DNA from: Afipia sp. P52-10
GTDB taxonomy: Bacteria; Pseudomonadota; Alphaproteobacteria; Rhizobiales; Xanthobacteraceae
Reading direction: 5' to 3'
DNA length: 64,000 nucleotides
NCBI RefSeq assembly: GCF_000516555.1
Contig: NZ_AZSJ01000004.1
Span: forward strand, 189,592 to 253,591
Part shown: one piece after another, positions 1 through 8,899 of the stretch
Layout of the letters: the number at the start of each line of letters is the position of its first letter
Numbering within the stretch: the first letter of the stretch is position 1
Made by a program: the position numbers and the translations under genes
The notes under the pieces: generated by a model
The model's input: the letters and a program-made list of their open reading frames with translations, nothing else
Database searches by the model: none
What the model was told of the DNA's origin: nothing

Positions 1-1493
1 ACCGAGAACATGCCCGAGAACACGTTCTGGTCCTTGACCTCGTAGGCCGTGACCGGCTTGTAGCCCTGCACGTTCGTCGGAGTCCAGGTGGCCCCCTTGT
101 TGCCGGAGTGGTGGTTGGTCCACATCAGTTCCAGGCCGATGGTCAGGTCACGCACCGGGGTCCAGTAGGTCCGGGAGCCGACACCGACCATGCGGTAGTC
201 CATGTTGCAGGTGGTTGCAGCATTCGACAGCGTGCCGCCGTTGCCAGCGGTCATGCGTGAGCACAGGATCGCGTTAGCCGTGCTGTTGTAGTCCAGCACC
301 TGCGCACCACCGAACACCGAGGAGCGCCACTCGGCGTTCCAGCCGTGCTCGAAAGCGATCGAGCCGCCGTAGGCCGTGGTCAGCTGCTGACCGGTGCCGG
401 TCCGGGTGTCGTACACCGAGTCGAACAGGTAGCCGCCGACGAAGCTCTGGTAGCGGGTGCTGCTGCTGCCGAAGAGACCGAACGCCGAGCCCTGGCCAAT
501 GTTGGCGAAGACATCGGTGGTGGCACCGATCGAGTACGTACCACCGATATACAGAGCGTCGTTGACGCCGGTCGGCAGATTGAACTTGAACGCTGCATTG
601 ACACCACCGCCGATCTTGTCCGACGGGGTCGGACCGGTGATCTCGGTGCAGGTCGCTCCCGACGCGCCACAAGCATAGGCGATGTGGTTGTTCAGGATGT
701 TGCCGGCGATGTGGAAGCCGCCCCAGGCCTGATCGATGCGGAGCTGCCCGACGATCTCCGGCCAGGTGTTGCCGCCGCGCGTTTCGGTGCCCGGTGCCAT
801 GCCCCACTGGGTGAGTGTGTTGGCGCCGTTGTAGTTGCCGCGTTTGCGCTCCTTGTTGTCTTCCACCGACAGCGTACCGGAAATGCCGTTGCCGAACTGG
901 TGGGTGTAAGCGAGAACGAAGCGGCCGCCAGCGGTATCCGGATTGCCGAGCCAGCCGTTCTGGCCCCACTTGTAGGCATAGGCCCACGGGTTGTCGAAGT
1001 ACGACGTGCCCGCGCGGCCGATCGTGAAACCGCCCCACTGGATGATACCGGTATCGATCGCGACAACGCCCGCGCTCGAACCTGGGCCAGACGAGAGCAG
1101 GCCCGTCGGCGTGTTCACCTCGGCGCGAACCACCGAGAACGTACGCAGCGTGCCGAAGCCCGTCTGGGTGCGGGTGTCCATGTTCAGGAACACGCGCGAA
1201 CGCGCGAAGAAGTAATCGCGATCACGCGTACCGGTCGCGTTGCCGTCGCCGTTGATCAGGTGCGACTGCAGACCGGTCGCGCGCGCGTTGAAGTTCAACT
1301 CAGCGCGGATGTGACCGCCGATGCGAATGCAGGTGTCGGTGCCAGGAATGTAATAAAATCCCGCTCCGTACAGAGAGCAGATCTTCACGTATTCGACCGG
1401 CTTGGCCTTCACGGGAAGATCGGCCGCCTGAGCGCCCGTCAGTGCAGCGAGACCCGCCACAGAGCCGAGCAGCAGGCTCTTAACCATCTTCAT
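1..1493 (-). CDS. Alphaproteobacterial outer-membrane porin (C-terminus cut by window edge)
   Basis: Outer-membrane beta-barrel porin of the type common in Bradyrhizobium and relatives, giving passive diffusion of small hydrophilic solutes. The ATG at 1493 follows a GGAGG ribosome site and begins MKMVKSLLLGS, a signal peptide ending in AQA-A; the mature protein starts ADLPVKAKPVEYV. The CSLYGAGFYYIPGTDTC block and the NHHSGNKGATW segment near the end are family hallmarks. About 497 residues are visible; the frame runs off the window at ...GMFS, so only about five residues (probably VRRFF, as in the neighbour) are missing. It is a close paralogue of the porin at 1838-3340, with the same length and blocks throughout, and lies in tandem with it. 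The 5' flank also shares an inverted repeat with that gene. Confidence 0.93.
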   Translation of the reverse strand, partial: MKMVKSLLLGSVAGLAALTGAQAADLPVKAKPVEYVKICSLYGAGFYYIPGTDTCIRIGGHIRAELNFNARATGLQSHLINGDGNATGTRDRDYFFARSRVFLNMDTRTQTGFGTLRTFSVVRAEVNTPTGLLSSGPGSSAGVVAIDTGIIQWGGFTIGRAGTSYFDNPWAYAYKWGQNGWLGNPDTAGGRFVLAYTHQFGNGISGTLSVEDNKERKRGNYNGANTLTQWGMAPGTETRGGNTWPEIVGQLRIDQAWGGFHIAGNILNNHIAYACGASGATCTEITGPTPSDKIGGGVNAAFKFNLPTGVNDALYIGGTYSIGATTDVFANIGQGSAFGLFGSSSTRYQSFVGGYLFDSVYDTRTGTGQQLTTAYGGSIAFEHGWNAEWRSSVFGGAQVLDYNSTANAILCSRMTAGNGGTLSNAATTCNMDYRMVGVGSRTYWTPVRDLTIGLELMWTNHHSGNKGATWTPTNVQGYKPVTAYEVKDQNVFSGMFS

Positions 1494-1782
1494 CTCAAAC
1501 CTCCAAGTTTGCTCTGTTCACCCGCCGCGTTGCTTTGCACCCCCGCACAATCGCAAGCGGCCTCAAGCGAACCCCCAGACGGGACGACTCGGGATGCCCC
1601 CCTCTGTCGCAGCGGAACCATCGCGCATGGTCGCCCTGGCCGCACTTTGCCTCTCAGTACGATGCCGTACTCTGTACGTTGTTTGACATCGACATGTTGC
1701 AGGAACGCCACGCTGTTGCTTGCACACCACGCAGACTGCGAGATTCTGCCTGGAGCCCAGGTGCGCCCGCATGCGACGCAAG
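1494..1782. promoter_or_regulatory. 5' flank of porin 1 with GTACG-N4-CGTAC inverted repeat at 1657-1670
   Basis: Non-coding stretch between the two porins. It holds the ribosome site of the downstream porin just above 1493 and, about 164 bases upstream of its ATG, an inverted repeat GTACG-ATGC-CGTAC (1657-1670) preceded by GCCTCTC. The same element with the same GCCTCTC lead lies 167 bases upstream of porin 2. No gene is supported here. The element may be an operator or part of a structured 5' leader; no clear -35/-10 was recognised. Confidence 0.5.
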
Positions 1783-1812
1783 GAAAAGCCCCGGCGGAAT
1801 CCCGCCGGGGCT
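1781..1812 (-). terminator. Intrinsic terminator of porin 2
   Basis: Perfect 11-bp stem AGCCCCGGCGG / CCGCCGGGGCT (1787-1797 and 1802-1812) with a 4-base loop. On the minus strand it is followed by TTTTCCT. It begins 25 bases past the porin 2 stop codon (1838-1840), the expected place for a rho-independent terminator. Confidence 0.85.
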
Positions 1813-1837
1813 CAGACTCTTCGTCAGATGATCGCGA

Positions 1838-3340
1838 TCAGAAGAAGCGACGCACCGAGAACATGCCGCCAAACACGTTCTGGTCCTTCACCTCGTACGG
1901 GGTGATGGGCTTGTAACCCGCCACTGCCGGCGGGGTGTAGGTCGCTCCCTTGTTGCCGGAGTGGTGGTTGGTCCACATCACTTCGACGCCGATCGTCAGA
2001 TCGCGGACCGGGCTCCAGTAGGTCCGGCTGCCGACACCGACGATGCGATAGTCCATGTTGCAGGTGGTGGCGGCGTTCGACAGAACCCCCGCACCGCCTG
2101 CAAGCGTCATCCGCGAACAGAGGATCGCGTTGGCGGTCGCGTTGTAGTCGATGACTTCGGCACCGCCATAGATCGACGTGCGCCATTCGCTATTCCAGCC
2201 ATGCTCGAACGCGATCGTTCCGCCATAGGTGGTGGTGAGCTGCTGACCCGTGCCAGTCCGCGTGTCGTACACCGAATCGAACAGGTATCCGGCGGCGATG
2301 CTCTGGTAGCGGCTGTTGCTGCTGCCGAAGATACCAAACGCCGAACCCTGACCGATGTTGGCGAAGACGTCCGTGCTCGCCCCAACCGCATACGTACCGG
2401 CCAGGTAGATCGCGTCATTGACGCCGGTCGGCACGTTGAACTTGAACGCCGCGTGCACACCACCCCCGAGCTTGTCCGACGGAGTCGGCCCCGTGATCTC
2501 GGTGCAGGTCGCTCCCGACGGACCGCAACTATAGGCGACATGGTTGTTCAGGATGTTCGCCGACAGGTGGAAGCCGCCCCAGGCCTGGTCGACCCGCAGC
2601 TGACCGACGATTTCCGGCCAGGTATTGCCGCCGCGGGTATCGGTGCCCGGCGCTAATCCCCATTGCGTCAATGCATTCGCACCGTTGTAGTTGCCGCGCT
2701 TGCGCTCCTTGTTGTCTTCCACCGACAGCGTGGCGGAGACGCCGTTGCCGAACTGGTGGGTATAGGCAACGACGAAACGGGCCCCGGCCGTATCGGGCAC
2801 GCCGAGCGAACCATTCGGAGTCCATTTGTAAGCGTAGGCCCAGGGGTTATCGAAGTACGACGTGCCGGCACGGCCGATCGTGAAGCCACCCCACTGGATG
2901 ATGCCGGTATCGATCGCGATGATGCCCGCGGTCGACGGCGTGCCGACGGGTGTATTCACCTCGGCGCGGATCACCGAGAAGGTGCGCAAGGTGCCGTAGC
3001 CGGTCTGCGTGCGAGTGTCGGTGTGCAGGAACACACGCTGACGGGTGAAGAAGTAGTCCCGGTCGCGGGTACCGGTCGCGTTGCCGTCACCGCTGATCAA
3101 CCACCCTTGAATGCCAGTGCCGCGCGCATTGCCGAAACTGATTTCCGAACGAAGGTGACCGCCGATGCGGATACAGGTGTCGGTGCCAGGAATGTAATAG
3201 AACCCAGCACCGTACAGGGAGCAGATCCTCACGTATTCGACCGGCTTGGCCTTCACGGGAAGATCGGCCGCCTGCGCCGCCGTCAAAGCGGCAACACCAG
3301 CCGCCGAGCCGAAGAGCAGGCTTCGAATCATCGTCTTCAT
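1838..3340 (-). CDS. Alphaproteobacterial outer-membrane porin, second tandem copy
   Basis: Complete 500-residue porin, paralogous to the one at the window start. The ATG at 3340 (MKTMIRSLLFGS) is preceded by GGAGGG and opens a signal peptide ending AQA-A before DLPVKAKPVEYV; an in-frame extension to 3532 is rejected because it lacks a signal peptide and crosses the conserved 5' flank. The barrel ends in aromatic residues (MFSVRRFF), as expected for BAM-dependent outer-membrane insertion. Two cysteines in the CSLYGAGFYYIPGTDTC block probably form a loop disulfide. Differences from porin 1 cluster in short segments likely to be surface loops. It sits 292 bases downstream of purU and has its own terminator. 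Confidence 0.95.
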   Translation of the reverse strand: MKTMIRSLLFGSAAGVAALTAAQAADLPVKAKPVEYVRICSLYGAGFYYIPGTDTCIRIGGHLRSEISFGNARGTGIQGWLISGDGNATGTRDRDYFFTRQRVFLHTDTRTQTGYGTLRTFSVIRAEVNTPVGTPSTAGIIAIDTGIIQWGGFTIGRAGTSYFDNPWAYAYKWTPNGSLGVPDTAGARFVVAYTHQFGNGVSATLSVEDNKERKRGNYNGANALTQWGLAPGTDTRGGNTWPEIVGQLRVDQAWGGFHLSANILNNHVAYSCGPSGATCTEITGPTPSDKLGGGVHAAFKFNVPTGVNDAIYLAGTYAVGASTDVFANIGQGSAFGIFGSSNSRYQSIAAGYLFDSVYDTRTGTGQQLTTTYGGTIAFEHGWNSEWRTSIYGGAEVIDYNATANAILCSRMTLAGGAGVLSNAATTCNMDYRIVGVGSRTYWSPVRDLTIGVEVMWTNHHSGNKGATYTPPAVAGYKPITPYEVKDQNVFGGMFSVRRFF

Positions 3341-3586
3341 CGTAACCCTCCAAGTTTCCTCTTGTTCGCCGGCCACTCCGTGCCTCTTTGGACACTTTGA
3401 TGGTTTGTGCAGCAGCGTCGGCGAAACCCCAATGCGACTCGAGAATGTCTTCCCGGTCGCAGCAAAAACATCGCGCCTGTCTGTGAAATGCGCACTCGGC
3501 CTCTCCGTACGCCGGCGTACGGAATGCAACATTGAATGTGAGGTGTGGTAGCAACAGCACTAAGTGCGCCGCAAAACGTTATGCGC
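3341..3586. promoter_or_regulatory. 5' flank of porin 2 with 20-bp palindrome at 3504-3523
   Basis: Non-coding. It carries the perfect palindrome TCCGTACGCCGGCGTACGGA (3504-3523), whose core GTACG-N4-CGTAC is also found at nearly the same distance above porin 1 (164 against 167 bases from the ATG). Both copies follow GCCTCTC. The conserved placement suggests shared regulation or a shared 5' untranslated structure. No open frame here looks real. Confidence 0.5.
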
Positions 3587-3606
3587 GCTGCAAAAATTTT
3601 TGCAGC
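3587..3606. repeat. Perfect 20-bp palindrome between purU and porin 2
   Basis: GCTGCAAAAATTTTTGCAGC reads the same on both strands with no central loop. It lies 27 bases past the purU stop. As RNA it could fold into a hairpin and help end purU transcription, but neither side has the usual T-run outside the stem. As DNA it could be a binding site. Function unknown. Confidence 0.5.
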
Positions 3607-3632
3607 ATCAGATGCAATCAGCTTTGGCGATG

Positions 3633-4490
3633 TCAGTCGGTGAAAACCACCGTCTTGCGACCGTTGAGAACGACCCGATCCTCGAGATGATAACGCACCG
3701 CCCGCGCAAGTACGCGCCGCTCGATATCGCGTCCCTTACGGATCAGATCATCGGGTGAATCGCGATGGCTGATGCGCTCGACGTCCTGCTCGATGATCGG
3801 GCCCTCGTCGAGCTGCCCCGTGACGTAATGTGCGGTCGCGCCGATCACCTTCACTCCACGTTCATGCGCCTGATGATAGGGCCGCGCGCCCTTGAAGCCA
3901 GGCAGGAACGAATGATGGATGTTGATGCAACGTCCCTTCAGCTTCCCGGCAAGACCATCGGAAAAAATCTGCATGTAGCGCGCGAGCACGACAAGTTCGG
4001 TTTGCGTCTGCTCGATCAGCGTCCACAGCTTGTCTTCCTGCGCCTGCTTGGTCTGCTTCGTCACCGGCAGATAATGGAAAGGAATATCGACCGACTGCAA
4101 CCCATCGTGCGTCTCATGGTTCGAGACGATCGCAGTGGGATGCATCGCCAGTTCGCCAATGCGCCAGCGGTAGAGCAGATCGGCGAGACAATGATCGAAT
4201 TTGGAAACCAGCAGCATCACCCGCCGCGCCTGCGCGCGATCGCGCATCTGCCAGTCCATCTGCAGCGGCGCGGCAATGCCGGTGAACTGCTCCCGCAGCA
4301 GGTCCAGCGATGCTGCGCCGGATGCGCTTCCGAACAGGACACGCATGAAGAACCGACCGGTCTCGACGTCGCTGAACTGCTGCGCGTCAAGGATGTTCTG
4401 GCCGTTGCTGAACAAGAAAGCTGAAACCGACGCGACGATGCCGGGCCGATCGGGACAGGACAAGGTCAGGACAAACTGGCGATCGGACAT
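3633..4490 (-). CDS. purU: Formyltetrahydrofolate deformylase
   Basis: Cytosolic enzyme hydrolysing 10-formyl-THF to THF and formate, balancing the one-carbon pool and supplying formate. The 285-residue length from the ATG at 4490 ([19 protein letters not shown]) matches the family; a longer in-frame start at 4565 would add an unrelated leader. An N-terminal ACT domain (about residues 5-80, with CPDRPGIV) is followed by a formyltransferase-like domain. The catalytic Asn/His/Asp set is visible in [19 protein letters not shown] (about residue 190) and in [12 protein letters not shown] (about 230). It stands alone on the minus strand. The formate link to the fds operon 9 kb away is suggestive only. 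Confidence 0.95.
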   Translation of the reverse strand: MSDRQFVLTLSCPDRPGIVASVSAFLFSNGQNILDAQQFSDVETGRFFMRVLFGSASGAASLDLLREQFTGIAAPLQMDWQMRDRAQARRVMLLVSKFDHCLADLLYRWRIGELAMHPTAIVSNHETHDGLQSVDIPFHYLPVTKQTKQAQEDKLWTLIEQTQTELVVLARYMQIFSDGLAGKLKGRCINIHHSFLPGFKGARPYHQAHERGVKVIGATAHYVTGQLDEGPIIEQDVERISHRDSPDDLIRKGRDIERRVLARAVRYHLEDRVVLNGRKTVVFTD

Positions 4491-4762
4491 GGCGAGGACC
4501 AAAGAGCGAGTGGGAAAGCCTTGGATCGCTTCTCCTAGAAGCCGAACAGCAAAGGTGTCCATCAAAAATTCGCCCCGGCCTCGTGCGGCTTCGGCCAGTC
4601 ACGACGCTGTCCGGCGCGACCGTTGAGAATATCCAATTTTGTCAATTGCAATATAGGCTTGTCAGCCTGCCGGGGATGCGATTTGCTGCCGGCCATCGTC
4701 GGGAGACGGAGAATCGGCGCCCAGGACGGGACGAACGCGACATCAGATCGAGATACCGGTAC

Positions 4763-5368
4763 ATGATCAAACTCGGACGACTAGCCTGGATACCCGCAAC
4801 ACTGGCCCTCTGCGCGGCTCTCCTTCCCTCCCCAACTGCGGCACAGCGCGACTACATGGGCCTGGAAGATCAACCCGGCTACGTGCCGAACGCGGCCGAG
4901 GAGCAGCTTTCTCCGCAATTCCAGCGGCAGATGGTGCTCTATCGCACGACCGAACCACCTGGCACGATCATCATCCATACCTCGGAGCGGTACCTCTATC
5001 TCGTGCAGGGTAACGGGCGCGCCATGCGCTACGGCATCGGCGTCGGCCGTGAGGGCTTCCAGTGGCAGGGACTGCTGAAGATCACGCGCAAGCAGGAATG
5101 GCCGGATTGGACGCCACCGCCGGAGATGATCGCGCGTCAGCCCTACCTGCCCCGCTTCATGGCCGGCGGTCCAGGCAATCCGATGGGCGCACGCGCGCTC
5201 TATCTCGGCACCACCATCTATCGCATCCACGGCACCAACCAGCCGCAGACGATCGGCAGCGCCGTGTCGTCGGGATGTTTCCGCCTGGTGAACAACGACG
5301 TCGTCGATCTGTTCGAACGCGTCCCGGTCGGGACCAAGGTCGTCGTCCGCCAGCGCCCAGAACTCTGA
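4763..5368 (+). CDS. L,D-transpeptidase (YkuD/ErfK family), periplasmic
   Basis: Probable cell-wall enzyme making 3-3 peptidoglycan cross-links or attaching proteins to the wall. From the ATG at 4763 (MIKLGRLAWIPATLALCAALL) the 201-residue product has a typical signal peptide ending TAA-Q; the open frame continues upstream to 4583 but that extension hides the signal peptide. The YkuD domain spans about residues 60-200. The active-site block reads RIHGTN...SSGCFRL, with the nucleophilic Cys in SSGC and a His in IHGT; the residue before GC is Ser instead of the His seen in classic SHGC, a common alphaproteobacterial variant. The gene lies 13 bases before the next gene, so the two may be co-transcribed. 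Confidence 0.88.
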   Translation: MIKLGRLAWIPATLALCAALLPSPTAAQRDYMGLEDQPGYVPNAAEEQLSPQFQRQMVLYRTTEPPGTIIIHTSERYLYLVQGNGRAMRYGIGVGREGFQWQGLLKITRKQEWPDWTPPPEMIARQPYLPRFMAGGPGNPMGARALYLGTTIYRIHGTNQPQTIGSAVSSGCFRLVNNDVVDLFERVPVGTKVVVRQRPEL

Positions 5369-5381
5369 CAGCGAGCCATCT

Positions 5382-6428
5382 ATGACAATAACAAAGACGT
5401 TTCGAACCGGCCTGACCATTGGCCTCGCCGTCGCCGCAGCGATTCTGGCTGCTGCCTGGACCTACATCCGCTACGACGCCAACACGCTGCGCAAGGTGCG
5501 CGCCCGTGGCGAACTGCTCTGCGGTGTCAACACCGGCCTGCCCGGCTTCTCCAATCCCGACGAGAAGGGCAATTGGAGCGGCTTCGACGTCGACTTCTGC
5601 CGGGCGATCGCAGCCGCGATCTTCGACGATCCGACCAAGGTGAAGTTCGTGCCGCTGGATGCGAGCGAGCGCTTCAAGGAGCTGCGCGACCGCAAGATCG
5701 ATGTGCTTGCGCGCAACTCGACCTGGAACCTGTCACGCGAACTCGGCTTCGGCCTGCATTTCGCGGCCGTCTCATACTACGACGGTCAGGGCTTCATGGT
5801 CCGCCGCTCGCGCAACGTCGAGGGTGCGCTCGAACTCGACGGCAGCAAGGTCTGCATGCAGCGGGGAACGACGACCCAGCGCAATCTCGACGACTATTTC
5901 CGCACCAACAACATGAAATATCAGGAGCAGGTCTTCGATAAACTCGAGGACGTGGTGAAGGCCTATGACTCCGGTCAATGCGACGCGGTGACCAGCGATG
6001 TCTCCCAGCTTTATGCGCAGCGGCTGCGTCTCACCAAGCCGATCGAACATGTCATTCTGCCAGACGTGATCTCGAAGGATCCGCTCGCGCCGGTGGTCCG
6101 CCATAAGGATGACGACTGGCTGCTGCTGGTGAAGTGGACCTTCTTCGCGATGCTGAACGCCGAGGAGCTCGGCATCACCTCGAAGAATATCGACGAAGCA
6201 CTGAAGTCGACCAAGCCGGACGTGATGCGTTTTGTCGGCAACGAAGGCGCTTATGGCGAAGCCATGCGGCTGACGAAAGATTGGGCGGTGCGCATCATCC
6301 GCCATGTCGGCAACTATGAAGAGGTGTACGAACGCAATCTCGGCAGTCAGTCGAAACTCGGCATTCCGCGCGGGCTGAACCAGCTCTGGAATGCGGGTGG
6401 AATTCAGTACGCGCCGCCGATCCTCTGA
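5382..6428 (+). CDS. Amino-acid ABC transporter substrate-binding protein (AapJ-like, SBP family 3)
   Basis: Periplasmic receptor of the polar or general L-amino-acid importer type. Length is 348 residues. An N-terminal hydrophobic segment (about residues 10-27) serves as export signal or anchor, then comes the SBP_bac_3 fold beginning RARGELLCGVNTGLPGFS. The blocks GFDVDFCRAIAAAIF, VCMQRGTTT and QCDAVTSDVSQLYA are characteristic of AapJ-like receptors. No permease or ATPase genes sit beside it, so this is an orphan receptor here and must use a transporter encoded elsewhere, or have a sensing role. It follows the L,D-transpeptidase by 13 bases and ends before a strong convergent terminator. 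Confidence 0.88.
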   Translation: MTITKTFRTGLTIGLAVAAAILAAAWTYIRYDANTLRKVRARGELLCGVNTGLPGFSNPDEKGNWSGFDVDFCRAIAAAIFDDPTKVKFVPLDASERFKELRDRKIDVLARNSTWNLSRELGFGLHFAAVSYYDGQGFMVRRSRNVEGALELDGSKVCMQRGTTTQRNLDDYFRTNNMKYQEQVFDKLEDVVKAYDSGQCDAVTSDVSQLYAQRLRLTKPIEHVILPDVISKDPLAPVVRHKDDDWLLLVKWTFFAMLNAEELGITSKNIDEALKSTKPDVMRFVGNEGAYGEAMRLTKDWAVRIIRHVGNYEEVYERNLGSQSKLGIPRGLNQLWNAGGIQYAPPIL

Positions 6429-6487
6429 CGGAGCGTTCGCTCTGGTCTTCGCGACCGCGGTCGTCCGACAGATGCGATCCCGAACAT

Positions 6488-6525
6488 GAAAAGCGGCTGC
6501 AACCTGACGGTTGCAGCCGCTTTCT
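6488..6525. terminator. Bidirectional intrinsic terminator
   Basis: Perfect 15-bp stem AAAGCGGCTGCAACC / GGTTGCAGCCGCTTT (6490-6504, 6509-6523) with loop TGAC. It lies between two convergent genes, the binding protein ending at 6428 and the CoA-transferase ending at 6550. A/T-rich stem ends on both sides fit termination in both directions. Confidence 0.85.
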
Positions 6526-6549
6526 CAATTCCGGATGTATCAGGGCGTC

Positions 6550-7788
6550 TCAGCCGGCCTGCTGGATGATGCCCTTCTTGCGCAGCTCTTCCAGCTTCGC
6601 GGAATCGTAGCCGAGATTAACCTTGAGCACCTCTTCGGTGTTCTGGCCGAGCAGCGGCGGAGCGCGATATTCGGTGATCGGCGTCTCTGAAAACGTCAGT
6701 GCATTGCGGATCAGCGACAGGTCCTCGCGGAACGGATGCTTGGTCTTCACCTCCATGCCGCGATGCTTGACCTGCTCATCCGCAAACACCTGGGCGAAGT
6801 CATTGATCGGACCAGCCGGGACGCCGACACGCTCCAGTTCATCGAGCCAGTATTTCGCAGGCTTCTGAATGAACAAGTCTTCGAGGATCTTCATCAACTC
6901 ATTGCGATGCACGACACGGTCGTTGTTCTTGACGAAGCGCGGGTCCTTGGCGAGCTCGGGGTGACCGAGCACGCCGCAGCACTTCTCGAATTGCGAGTCG
7001 TTGCCGACCACCAGCATGATATCCTGATCGGCGCAGGTGAAGACGCGCGCAGGCACGCCGCCGTTGCCGGCAGTACCGCGGCGCGGTGGCGTCTCGCCGT
7101 TGACGAGATAGATCTGTGCATAGTGCGACAGCGACGCGATCACCGTGTCCATCAGGCAGACGTCGACGTGCTGGCCGACGCCGCCATTGGCCTTGCGGTG
7201 GAACAGCGCCGAGAGAATGCCGATCGACGCGTTCATGCCGGTCATGACGTCAGCGATACTAGGGCCGACCTTCATCGGTCCGGCACCTGGCTCGCCGTCT
7301 GGATGACCGGTGACGCTCATCAAGCCGCCGGCGGCCTGGAAAATCGCGTCGTAGCCGGGCCGAGCGCGATAGGGGCCAGTCTGACCGTAGCCGGTGACGG
7401 AACAATAGATGATACCGGGATTGATCTTCTTGATGGACTCATAATCGAGGCCATAGCGCTTCAAATCGCCGACCTTGAAATTCTCCATCATGATATCGGC
7501 CGACTTGGCCAGCTCGCGCACGATCTCCTGCCCCTCGGGCTTGGCGATATCGACAGCCACCGAGCGCTTGTTGCGGTTGGCGCAGAGATAAAACGAATTG
7601 TTGTTGTTCGCCTTGCCATCCGGATCGACGAGATAGGGAGGTCCGAAGATGCGGGAGTCGTCACCGCCGCCCGGACGTTCGATCTTGATGACGTCTGCGC
7701 CAAGATCGGCGAGCATCTGTGCGGACAGCGGCCCCGCGAGCACGCGCGTCAGATCGAGCACCTTGATGCCGGTGAGCGGAAGCGACAT
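6550..7788 (-). CDS. Class III (CaiB/BaiF) CoA-transferase
   Basis: Moves CoA between an acyl-CoA donor and a free carboxylic acid, in the formyl-CoA:oxalate transferase and crotonobetaine transferase family. At 412 residues it is the normal single-domain length. The N-terminus LTGIKVLDLTRVLAGPLSAQMLADLGADVIKIERP is diagnostic, as are GYDAIFQAAGG and GQHVDVCLMDT; the Asp of the last is the expected catalytic residue that forms the acyl anhydride. It ends the minus-strand side of an acyl-CoA module (crotonase, MaoC, SDR upstream) but is separated from the crotonase by 290 bases, so it may have its own promoter. The substrate cannot be told from sequence; there is no oxalyl-CoA decarboxylase nearby to support an oxalate role. 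Confidence 0.92.
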   Translation of the reverse strand: MSLPLTGIKVLDLTRVLAGPLSAQMLADLGADVIKIERPGGGDDSRIFGPPYLVDPDGKANNNNSFYLCANRNKRSVAVDIAKPEGQEIVRELAKSADIMMENFKVGDLKRYGLDYESIKKINPGIIYCSVTGYGQTGPYRARPGYDAIFQAAGGLMSVTGHPDGEPGAGPMKVGPSIADVMTGMNASIGILSALFHRKANGGVGQHVDVCLMDTVIASLSHYAQIYLVNGETPPRRGTAGNGGVPARVFTCADQDIMLVVGNDSQFEKCCGVLGHPELAKDPRFVKNNDRVVHRNELMKILEDLFIQKPAKYWLDELERVGVPAGPINDFAQVFADEQVKHRGMEVKTKHPFREDLSLIRNALTFSETPITEYRAPPLLGQNTEEVLKVNLGYDSAKLEELRKKGIIQQAG

Positions 7789-8078
7789 GGAATGTTTCCC
7801 CTAAGTCTGAACAGGCTGTTGCTGTTATTGGCGGGCAAGACGGGCCCAAGGTCGGTCCAAGCCCCGCGCAAGGTTCGTGATTAGCCCGTGGAATGCATTA
7901 ATTTCAAGGGGTTAGCTCTGCTTTCGTTGCGGATTTCGACCAGCGGAATGCATAGCAGGCCGGTTGTCGCACCGCCGTTCCGCTCGGCGACACCAGCAGG
8001 CGCAAACACGTCTGTCCACGGACCGCCGATGCCGCGCCGGGCCGGTGCGGCATCTCTGCCATAGTGCAATGCCGTGGC
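7789..8078. other. Intergenic stretch with imperfect hairpin at 8028-8053
   Basis: No gene supported. Downstream of the crotonase stop there is an 11-bp stem with one mismatch (GATGCCGCGCC / GGTGCGGCATC, 8028-8053) without a T-run. It may protect the 3' end or weakly terminate. The rest presumably holds the promoter and leader of the CoA-transferase. Confidence 0.3.
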
Positions 8079-8864
8079 TTAGCGTCCCTGGAACACAGGC
8101 TTGCGCTTCTCGACGAAAGCGCGGATCGCTTCCTTGGAATCCTCGGTCTTACCGATCTGCACCGTCATGTCCTGCTCATAACGGTAACCATCGCGAAGGC
8201 TCATCTCCTCAATGGTGTTGAGCGATTGCTTGAACAACTGCACGGCAAGCGGCGCCTTGGAAGCGATTTCGGTGGCAAACTTCATTGCTGTCGGCATCAA
8301 CTCATCGGCCGGCACGCAAGCCTCGACCACGCCGAGGCGATACAGTTCCGGACCCGGAACGCGATAACCCATCATCGCCATACGCCGAACGCGGGAATGA
8401 CCGAACAAGCGCATGGCGTGGCGGCCGCCGCCCATGAGGCCGACGTCGATCTCGGGCAAGCCGAGCGCCGCCTGCTCCGAGGCGATGAGAATATCGCAGG
8501 AGGCGACCAGCGCCATGCCTGCGCCGAGAGCTGCGCCATTGATCGCCGCAATCACCGGCTTCTTGCATTCGACGATGGAGTGATAGCTCTCGCGCGCGCT
8601 GCGCAGATGCTGCCGCTGCCCCGCTGGCAGGTTTGCGATGTCAGCGCGGCCCTTGATGTCGGCCCCCGCGGAAAACACCTTGCCCTGCCCGGTCAGCACG
8701 ATAACGCGAACGTCCTCATCGTCCGACATCAAATCGAAGGCGAGCGAGATCTCATCCTGCAAGGCGCGGCTCTGCGCATTCACCGGAGGATTGGTCATCG
8801 TCGCGACGGCGACGTAATCCTTGATCTCGATCCGCATGAGGTTCAGCATGTCGTAGCGGCCCAT
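8079..8864 (-). CDS. Enoyl-CoA hydratase/isomerase family protein (crotonase fold)
   Basis: Crotonase-superfamily enzyme that binds an acyl-CoA and stabilises its thioester enolate, probably hydrating a 2-enoyl-CoA. The start at 8864 (MGRYDMLNLMRIEIKD) is chosen because AGGAGAC lies just upstream; the open frame continues to 9044 without a ribosome site. The 261-residue length is normal. The oxyanion-hole blocks are visible: FSAGADIKGRADI and INGAALGAGMALVASCDILIAS. The position usually holding the second catalytic Glu lies in LGLPEIDVGLMGG. It lies 35 bases below the MaoC-like gene and so probably shares its transcript. Substrate unknown. Confidence 0.9.
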   Translation of the reverse strand: MGRYDMLNLMRIEIKDYVAVATMTNPPVNAQSRALQDEISLAFDLMSDDEDVRVIVLTGQGKVFSAGADIKGRADIANLPAGQRQHLRSARESYHSIVECKKPVIAAINGAALGAGMALVASCDILIASEQAALGLPEIDVGLMGGGRHAMRLFGHSRVRRMAMMGYRVPGPELYRLGVVEACVPADELMPTAMKFATEIASKAPLAVQLFKQSLNTIEEMSLRDGYRYEQDMTVQIGKTEDSKEAIRAFVEKRKPVFQGR

Positions 8865-8899
8865 GGTCGTCTCCTTGTTGTTATTGCCTTGGATCGTGA

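Noticed and set aside
345-1916. Long plus-strand open frame across porin 1
   Set aside because: It lies antisense to the conserved porin frame, has no known domain and is rich in Arg and Ala as shadow frames of GC-rich genes are.
6736-7884. Long plus-strand frame across the CoA-transferase
   Set aside because: Antisense to a clear CaiB family protein; no ribosome site or domain.
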